Of a DNA stretch of 10,899 nucleotides, positions 6,439 to 10,899 are shown piece by piece (the stretch's first letter is position 1; the number at the start of each line of letters is the position of its first letter). The position numbers and the translations under genes were made by a program. The stretch is from Bifidobacteriaceae bacterium. GTDB lineage: Bacteria > Actinomycetota > Actinomycetes > Actinomycetales > WQXJ01. The notes below the pieces were generated by a model. That model searched no databases. It was not told where the DNA came from and saw nothing but the letters and a program-made list of their open reading frames with translations. Location: the NCBI GenBank assembly GCA_031278675.1, contig JAITJY010000239.1:1-10899 (forward strand), in the 5' to 3' direction.

Positions 6439-8138
6439 CGGGTGGTGCCTCGATCCGGCGCCGCCCCGTTAGTCCGGCGTTTTTTCCCCTGCCCGATGCC
6501 GTCTGGTCCGCCCCCAGCACCGCCCCGCGTAACGCTGGCCGCAGTGTCAGGAGCGCCGTCCCGGCTGGCCGAGCCCCGCTCCACGTTCGCGGCGCTGCTC
6601 CCGCCGCCCCCGCCCCGGGTAGCCGGACCCCGCATGGCGTTCGTCGCGCCGTTTCCTGCGCCGCCCCGGGTAGCTGGGGGCCGCATGGCGTTCGTCGCGC
6701 CGTTTCCGGCGCCAGCCCGGGTAGCCGGAGCCCGCATGACGTTCGTCGCGCCGTTTCCGGCGGCGCCCCCGACCCGGGTAGCCGAACCCCGCATGACGTT
6801 GGCCGCGCCGTTTCCGGCGCCGCCCCGGGTAGCCGGACCCCGCATGGCGTTGGCCGCGCCGCTCGCGGCGGCGCCCCGCACGGCCGAGCCCCGGACCACG
6901 TTGGCGGCTACGCCGCCGGGGGAAGGCGTCGCTCCGGCCGGGGCCGTCAGACTCGTCGCCGGCAGGATTGCCGCGACCCGGCGGGAGCGCCTCGAACGCC
7001 AGGCCAAGGCACTGGCGACCTCAGGATCAGTACGCATCAACCCAAAGACCACACCAATCGCAGCAAGGCAGGCCACCAGGGCTGATCCCCCAGAAGAAAC
7101 GAATGGCAGTGGAACGCCGATCACCGGCAACACCTTGATGACCATCCCAACATTGATCAGCGCCTGGCCCTCAATCCAGCAGGCGATCCCACCGACGGCG
7201 ATCTGCACCGACCGGTCCGGGTGCAAGCGGACAACCTGGAACAGGCCGAAACCCAAAACACCGAACAAAATCAGCACGGTCAAAGCGCCAAGCAATCCGG
7301 TTTCCTCGCCAATAATGGCGTAAATGAAGTCCGAGTCCGCTTGCGACAGATAGGCCCATTTGGCGCGGGACGCACCCAAACCAGAACCGAACCAGCCACC
7401 CGAGGCCATGGAATAGCGCGCTTGGAGAATCTGGTAGCAGGCATCTGTGCTGTCCCGGCAAGAATCCGGATCCAAGGCCAACGCTATCCGCTCGCGCCGG
7501 TGCGGCGACGCCATGACTGCGGCCAGACCGGCCAATAGCGCAGACACAAACACTGTGACCAGCTTGGACCAAGGCACCCCAGCCAGCGTCAACGCCCCGA
7601 GCGACATGACACCCAGGACTAGCGCGGTCCCCGCATCCGAACCGGCCATCACCGAGGCAACCGCCACCGCGATCCCGACCAGTCCCGGCAGCGCGAGGTC
7701 TGACCAGCGCTTCAACGTCTGCCACTTGTTCGCAAGCACAGAGCCGAGCCACAAGGCCAGGCCAAACTTGACGAACTCCGATGGCTGGACCGTCAACTGA
7801 CCGGCAATCCTCAGCCAGTTACGGTTGCCGTACTGATCTAAACCGAGCGGTGTGAACAGAACCAGCCCCTGCGCCACCAAGGCGGCGATCAGCGCTCCCC
7901 AAGCCACCCACCGCCCGAGCAACTTGTGGGTGTGCGCGAGGATCCCGCCGCACACCGCCCCGGCCACGGCGTACGCCGCCTGGGTCAATCCTGCCCGGTA
8001 CGGGCTCTCGCCCTGGTTCAATGCGACCACGGTGTGCGCCGACATGGTCATGACCAGGCCCAGCACGGTGAGCACCACCACCGGAATCAAGATCATGTAA
8101 TAGGACGTGACCAACGCCCGCAGCCGTGCCGCACTCAT
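6435..8138 (-). CDS. ftsW: Septal peptidoglycan polymerase FtsW (SEDS family) with repeat-rich C-terminal tail
   Basis: Integral membrane SEDS glycosyltransferase polymerising lipid II at the division site, partnered with a class B PBP. Residues 1-370 are the family core with about ten membrane segments. Visible motifs are YGNRNWLRI and QPSEFVKFGLALWL (103-131), ASGGWFGSGLGASRAKW (245-261) and SQADSDFIYAIIGEE (265-279). Asp270 corresponds to the catalytic Asp of the SEDS family (E. coli FtsW Asp297), and VIGVPLPFVSSGGSALV lies at 339-355. Cys227 and Cys234 in the large outer loop could form a disulfide. After Arg369 comes a cytoplasmic tail of about 195 residues, most of it a degenerate 17-19-residue repeat with an (A/V/T)N(A/V)MR core, ending in a basic GKKRR stretch. 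FtsW tails are usually shorter. The start ATG overlaps the murD stop as ATGA. Confidence 0.95.
   Translation of the reverse strand: MSAARLRALVTSYYMILIPVVVLTVLGLVMTMSAHTVVALNQGESPYRAGLTQAAYAVAGAVCGGILAHTHKLLGRWVAWGALIAALVAQGLVLFTPLGLDQYGNRNWLRIAGQLTVQPSEFVKFGLALWLGSVLANKWQTLKRWSDLALPGLVGIAVAVASVMAGSDAGTALVLGVMSLGALTLAGVPWSKLVTVFVSALLAGLAAVMASPHRRERIALALDPDSCRDSTDACYQILQARYSMASGGWFGSGLGASRAKWAYLSQADSDFIYAIIGEETGLLGALTVLILFGVLGFGLFQVVRLHPDRSVQIAVGGIACWIEGQALINVGMVIKVLPVIGVPLPFVSSGGSALVACLAAIGVVFGLMRTDPEVASALAWRSRRSRRVAAILPATSLTAPAGATPSPGGVAANVVRGSAVRGAAASGAANAMRGPATRGGAGNGAANVMRGSATRVGGAAGNGATNVMRAPATRAGAGNGATNAMRPPATRGGAGNGATNAMRGPATRGGGGGSSAANVERGSASRDGAPDTAASVTRGGAGGGPDGIGQGKKRRTNGAAPDRGTTR
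6557..6908 (-). repeat. 51-bp degenerate tandem repeat encoding the FtsW tail
   Basis: At least six units run through this stretch. The clearest boundaries, marked by a CCCGGGTAGC-like string, fall near 6613, 6664, 6716, 6773 and 6823, giving spacings of 51, 51, 57 and 51 bp. Units at both ends are decayed. The protein unit is about 17 residues with conserved N-x-M-R and A-T-R positions, giving regularly spaced arginines. All length changes are multiples of three. Confidence 0.9.
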
Positions 8139-10228
8139 CGCCCCACCCCTTGGCCGGCGCGCACGTCGGCACCGGACTCGTTAATCGTCCGGGCACCGGC
8201 CCCCTGACATGTCGCGTCACCGCTCCCGGCAGCGGTCCCCCCGGGCGCAGCCCTGCCACCCGGGCCGCCGGTCCCGCCGCCGTTCCCGCCGCCGTTCCCG
8301 CCAGCGGTCCCCGCAGGCGCAGCCCTGCCACCCGGGCCACCGGCTCCGCCGCCGTCGTTCCCGCTTCCGTTCCTGCTGCCGCTCCTGCTGCCGCTCCCGC
8401 CAGCGGTCCCCCCGGGTGCAGCCCTGCCACCCGGGCCACCGGCTCCGCCGCCGTTCCCGTCAGGCCCTCCGCCGCAGGCTAGGCGGCGGGCCGCCTCGGC
8501 GAACAAGTCACCGCGCTCCGCGTATGACTTGAACTGGTCCATCGAGGCGCTGGCCGGTGCCAACAGCACCACGTCGCCGCTCGCCGCGAGCCGCGCCGCC
8601 TGGGCGACTGCTCGGTCCATCACGCTCCGGCCAGACATGGCGCGCGATGCGGGACCAGCCCCAGCGCCCGGCAACACCCCAGCCGAACCGGGGGTGGCGG
8701 CTGGAACTGGCCCGGCGCCCGGCAACACCCCAGCCGAACTGGGGGTGGCGGCTGGAACTGGCTGGGCGGCATCGTCCACGGGGGAAAGATCTGGGACGGT
8801 GACCACCGGGATTTCCGGTGCGTGGCGCGCCAACGCCTCCGCGAGCGCGGTCTGATCCCGCCCTATCAGGACGGCCGCTTTCAGGCGGTCCGCCCGGCGC
8901 GCCACCAGGTCGTCGAACCGCGCGCCCTTCGCCAACCCACCGGCCAGCCACACGACGGAGCCGGGCGCAAACCCAGCGAGCGACGCGGCAGCGGCGTGGG
9001 CGTTGGTCGCCTTCGAATCATCGACGAAGCGCACTCCTTGGACCTCGACGACCTCCGTCAACCGGTGCGCACCAGGCCGGTAGGCGCGCAGTCCTGACCC
9101 AATCCCGTCCGAACCCACCTCAGCCGCCAAGGCCAAGGCCGCCGCAGCTAACCCATCTTCGACCACGTGAGGGGCGAGCCGGCCCGACGGCGCGGCCAAA
9201 TGCATCAAGTCCTCCAACGAGGCGAGTTCCAACGCACCGCGTCTGCCCCGCTCGTAGAACGCACGGTCCACCAGGAACCCGTCGGCTAGGCCCACCTGAC
9301 CCGCCAGGGGCGCCGCCAAGGTGAAACCAACCCGGCGCACCCCGCGGGCCACCTCAGCCTGTTCGGCCAAACGGCGCGCTGCCGGATCGGCCGCGTTATA
9401 GATCACAGCGCGACTGGCTCCCGCCAAGGCGCGGCCCTTCGCCTGCGTGTAAGCCTCCATCGAGCCATGCCAGTCGAGGTGGTCAGGCGCAATGTTCAAC
9501 ACTGCGGCGGCCAGTGGGCGCAGCGAATAACTGTGATGCAGCTGGAATGATGACAATTCCACCGCGAAGACTTCTATGGTTGGATCAGCCACCGCTTGGA
9601 TCAGCGGCGTCCCCACATTACCCGCCGCCTGGGCGCGCCGCCCTGCGGCCCGCAGGATCGCCTCCAGCATCTGGACCGTGGTGGTCTTGCCGTTGGTCCC
9701 GGTAATTACCAACCAAGTAGCTGCTGGGTTGGCCCGGAGCCGCCAGGCGAGTTCCACCTCAGACCAGATCGGCACTCCGGCCGCCCGCGCCCGCACCAAC
9801 AACGGCGCGTGCGGCGCCCAGCCCGGGGATACCACCAGCACGTCCAAACCGGCCACATCCACCTGGTCGGGGCGGACCACGCCCCCCGCCGCCACCTGCT
9901 CCAAGACCGCACCACGCGGCGCGATCCGCCGCGACACCGCCCCGCCCGGCCCGCCCGCCGCGCCCGGCCCGTCTTGCCCCAACGCCACGCCTCCCGGAAC
10001 GTCCCGACCAGCGTCCCGACCAGCATCCCGACCAGCGCCCCGACCAGCGTCCCGACCAGCGTCCCGACCAGCATCCCAATCAGCATCCCAATCCGCGACT
10101 AGCTGATCCGCCGTCGCCGAGTCGTCGGTCTGGACCTGGGTGGCGCCCCGCGGCGCCACGGCGGCAGCGACGGCCCGGCCGGTCACGCCGAGCCCGGCCA
10201 CACCGACGCGCAGCGCCGACCAGTTCAC
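8135..10228 (-). CDS. murD: UDP-N-acetylmuramoylalanine--D-glutamate ligase (MurD) with two internal inserts and a long Gly-rich tail
   Basis: Cytoplasmic ATP-dependent ligase adding D-glutamate to UDP-MurNAc-L-Ala. Of 697 residues, family blocks in order are GVAGLGVTGRAV (9-20), SPGWAPHAPLL (134-144), the P-loop TGTNGKTTT (176-184), AGNVGTPLI (202-210), VELSSFQL (223-230), NIAPDHLDWHG (245-255), DDSKATNAHAA (403-413), WLAGGLAKG (427-435) and LLAPASASMDQFKSYAERG (555-573). Three repeat tracts interrupt it: DAGR repeats within the N-terminal domain (about 47-75), two 17-residue Pro/Ala units in the C-terminal domain (490-523), and a Gly-rich tail (584-697). Without them the length is near the usual 430-500. 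The GTG at 10228 gives a GTGA overlap with mraY, like the other junctions; an ATG at 10243 is the alternative. All ligase motifs remain, so it should be active. Confidence 0.94.
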   Translation of the reverse strand: MNWSALRVGVAGLGVTGRAVAAAVAPRGATQVQTDDSATADQLVADWDADWDAGRDAGRDAGRGAGRDAGRDAGRDVPGGVALGQDGPGAAGGPGGAVSRRIAPRGAVLEQVAAGGVVRPDQVDVAGLDVLVVSPGWAPHAPLLVRARAAGVPIWSEVELAWRLRANPAATWLVITGTNGKTTTVQMLEAILRAAGRRAQAAGNVGTPLIQAVADPTIEVFAVELSSFQLHHSYSLRPLAAAVLNIAPDHLDWHGSMEAYTQAKGRALAGASRAVIYNAADPAARRLAEQAEVARGVRRVGFTLAAPLAGQVGLADGFLVDRAFYERGRRGALELASLEDLMHLAAPSGRLAPHVVEDGLAAAALALAAEVGSDGIGSGLRAYRPGAHRLTEVVEVQGVRFVDDSKATNAHAAAASLAGFAPGSVVWLAGGLAKGARFDDLVARRADRLKAAVLIGRDQTALAEALARHAPEIPVVTVPDLSPVDDAAQPVPAATPSSAGVLPGAGPVPAATPGSAGVLPGAGAGPASRAMSGRSVMDRAVAQAARLAASGDVVLLAPASASMDQFKSYAERGDLFAEAARRLACGGGPDGNGGGAGGPGGRAAPGGTAGGSGSRSGSRNGSGNDGGGAGGPGGRAAPAGTAGGNGGGNGGGTGGPGGRAAPGGTAAGSGDATCQGAGARTINESGADVRAGQGVGR
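8230..8460 (-). repeat. Three ~40-60-bp direct copies with GC-rich spacers in the murD tail
   Basis: Copies begin at 8230, 8302 and 8401 (spacings 72 and 99 bp). They share a string starting CAGCGGTCCCC and continuing into CCCTGCCACCCGGGCC. On the coding strand each encodes GGPGGRAAP followed by a G-T-A pattern. Between copies are short six- to twelve-base repeats encoding Gly, Ser, Arg and Asn runs. Both spacings are multiples of three. Confidence 0.85.
8664..8765 (-). repeat. 51-bp tandem duplication inside the murD C-terminal domain
   Basis: Two nearly identical 51-bp units (8664-8714 and 8715-8765) encode the 17-residue unit PVPAATPxSAGVLPGAG twice. They fall between VTVPDLSPVDDAAQ and the helix leading to LLAPASASMDQ, so they probably form a loop on the surface of the ligase C-terminal domain. 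Confidence 0.9.
10001..10096 (-). repeat. 12-bp minisatellite, eight units, in the murD N-terminal domain
   Basis: Eight contiguous 12-bp units; on the + strand the consensus is GTCCCGACCAGC. The units toward the mraY side (10073-10096) are diverged, the inner ones nearly identical. The coding strand reads DAGR repeats, with DAD/DW variants at the start. The array lies in the N-terminal UDP-binding domain between conserved strands. A short exact-copy unit like this is prone to slippage, and 12 bp keeps the frame. Confidence 0.93.
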
Positions 10229-10899
10229 CGTGCCACCACCCATTCGGCATAGAACAATCCCAGGCCCACGGCCACAAACAGGGCTGCGATCAGCCAGAAC
10301 CGGATCACAATGGTGACCTCGCCCCAACCGGACAACTCGAAGTGGTGATGCAGCGGGGCCATCTTGAAGACCCGTTTCCCGCCGGACAGTTTGAACCAGG
10401 CGATCTGGATCACGTCGCTGAACACGATTATGACGAACAGACCGCCAATTACAGCCGCGAGGATCTCGGTGCGCGTCACAATCGACAGGCCGGCGTAGGC
10501 CCCACCCAGCGCCAACGCACCGGTGTCACCCATGAAGATGTGGGCCGGCGAAGTATTCCACCAGAGGAATCCAGCGCATGAACCCATGATCGCGGCTGCG
10601 ACCATCGCCGCATCGAGCGGATCGCGCATCACATAGCAGTGTGTCGCGCCACCGCCGCAGATGTTGGATATCCCCCACAGCGCCACAATCACGTATGCGG
10701 CGAACACCAGCGCCGCGACCCCCGTCGCCAGCCCGTCCAGCCCGTCGGTCAAGTTGACAGCGTTGGTCCAGGCCGTGATCAGGAAGTTAGCCCAGATGAC
10801 GAACAGCACAATCCCGAGTGTCCGCCCCGCGAACGCCAAGTCGATTGAGGTATCGCGCAGGAACGAAATCTTGAATGAGGCGGGCGTCCAACCGGCCTC
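10225..10899 (-). CDS. mraY: Phospho-N-acetylmuramoyl-pentapeptide-transferase (MraY), C-terminal part
   Basis: Polytopic membrane enzyme joining UDP-MurNAc-pentapeptide to undecaprenyl phosphate to give lipid I. Only the last 224 residues lie in the window; the 5' end is beyond the right edge, and the frame is open to base 10899, where it reads GWTPASFKISFLRDTSIDLA. Seen: NAVNLTDGLDGLATG (family active-site region with paired Asp), RDPLDAA, PAHIFMGDTGALALGG (catalytic Asp in the FMGDTG motif), and MAPLHHHFELSGW near the C-terminus (the His-rich cytoplasmic loop). It ends in a final membrane segment and EWVVAR. Its TGA overlaps the murD start as GTGA. First gene of the visible operon; any promoter is outside the window. 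Confidence 0.96.
   Translation of the reverse strand, partial: EAGWTPASFKISFLRDTSIDLAFAGRTLGIVLFVIWANFLITAWTNAVNLTDGLDGLATGVAALVFAAYVIVALWGISNICGGGATHCYVMRDPLDAAMVAAAIMGSCAGFLWWNTSPAHIFMGDTGALALGGAYAGLSIVTRTEILAAVIGGLFVIIVFSDVIQIAWFKLSGGKRVFKMAPLHHHFELSGWGEVTIVIRFWLIAALFVAVGLGLFYAEWVVAR

Noticed and set aside
5902..7323. 473-codon + strand open frame antisense to murG and ftsW
   Set aside because: It runs opposite two certain genes, its product has no recognisable motif and is Arg/Pro-rich as expected of a shadow frame in GC-rich DNA.
10001..10096. CRISPR array suggested by regular short repeats
   Set aside because: The 12-bp units are contiguous with no spacers and lie in frame inside murD.
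10229..10327. N-terminal extension of murD into mraY
   Set aside because: The frame is open upstream, but the extra residues lie in mraY coding sequence and have no MurD homology; the GTGA overlap start fits the other junctions.

Overview
This window is chromosomal DNA from a very G+C-rich bacterium, almost certainly an actinomycete (Actinomycetota). The evidence is the gene order mraY-murD-ftsW-murG-murC-ftsQ, an IspG that follows the mycobacterial GcpE closely along its whole length, and an ispG-GNAT pair of the kind found beside rip1 in mycobacteria. I cannot name a genus. No tRNA, rRNA, CRISPR array, phage gene or complete transposable element is visible.

Layout. Positions 1-94 hold an 18-bp tandem repeat whose coding frame cannot be settled here; it may be the end of an upstream gene. 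On the + strand follow ispG (155-1324, isoprenoid precursor synthesis) and a two-part GNAT acetyltransferase gene (1574-2506), separated by a gap holding a duplicated segment with a 13-nt palindrome in each copy. A convergent gap (2507-2759) contains a strong hairpin inside a 20-bp inverted repeat pair. The rest of the window, on the - strand, is the late part of the division and cell wall (dcw) cluster. In order of transcription it runs mraY (cut by the window edge), murD, ftsW, murG, murC, ftsQ. All five junctions overlap by 1 to 7 bases, so the genes look translationally coupled and no promoter is expected between them. The cluster stops at ftsQ: the ftsZ gene that normally follows in actinobacteria is replaced by the convergent ispG-GNAT unit.

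How the genes work together. MurC and MurD are ATP-dependent ligases adding the first and second amino acids of the peptidoglycan stem peptide. MraY moves the finished MurNAc-pentapeptide to the lipid carrier (lipid I) and MurG adds GlcNAc (lipid II). FtsW polymerises lipid II at the septum, and FtsQ is part of the complex that controls septal synthesis. IspG contributes upstream, since the undecaprenyl carrier is built from isoprenoids.

The unusual feature is sequence architecture rather than a new pathway. FtsQ, FtsW and MurD carry long, low-complexity, tandemly repeated segments (12-, 51-, 54- and about 72/99-bp spacings, all multiples of three) at termini or between conserved blocks, while MurG and MurC in the same operon do not. 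MurD reaches about 697 residues against the usual 430-500. MurC, by contrast, is short, lacking roughly 20 residues of its central domain. I see no clearly novel biological system, but the repeat expansion in three division and cell wall proteins of one operon and the cluster breakpoint after ftsQ deserve a second look.
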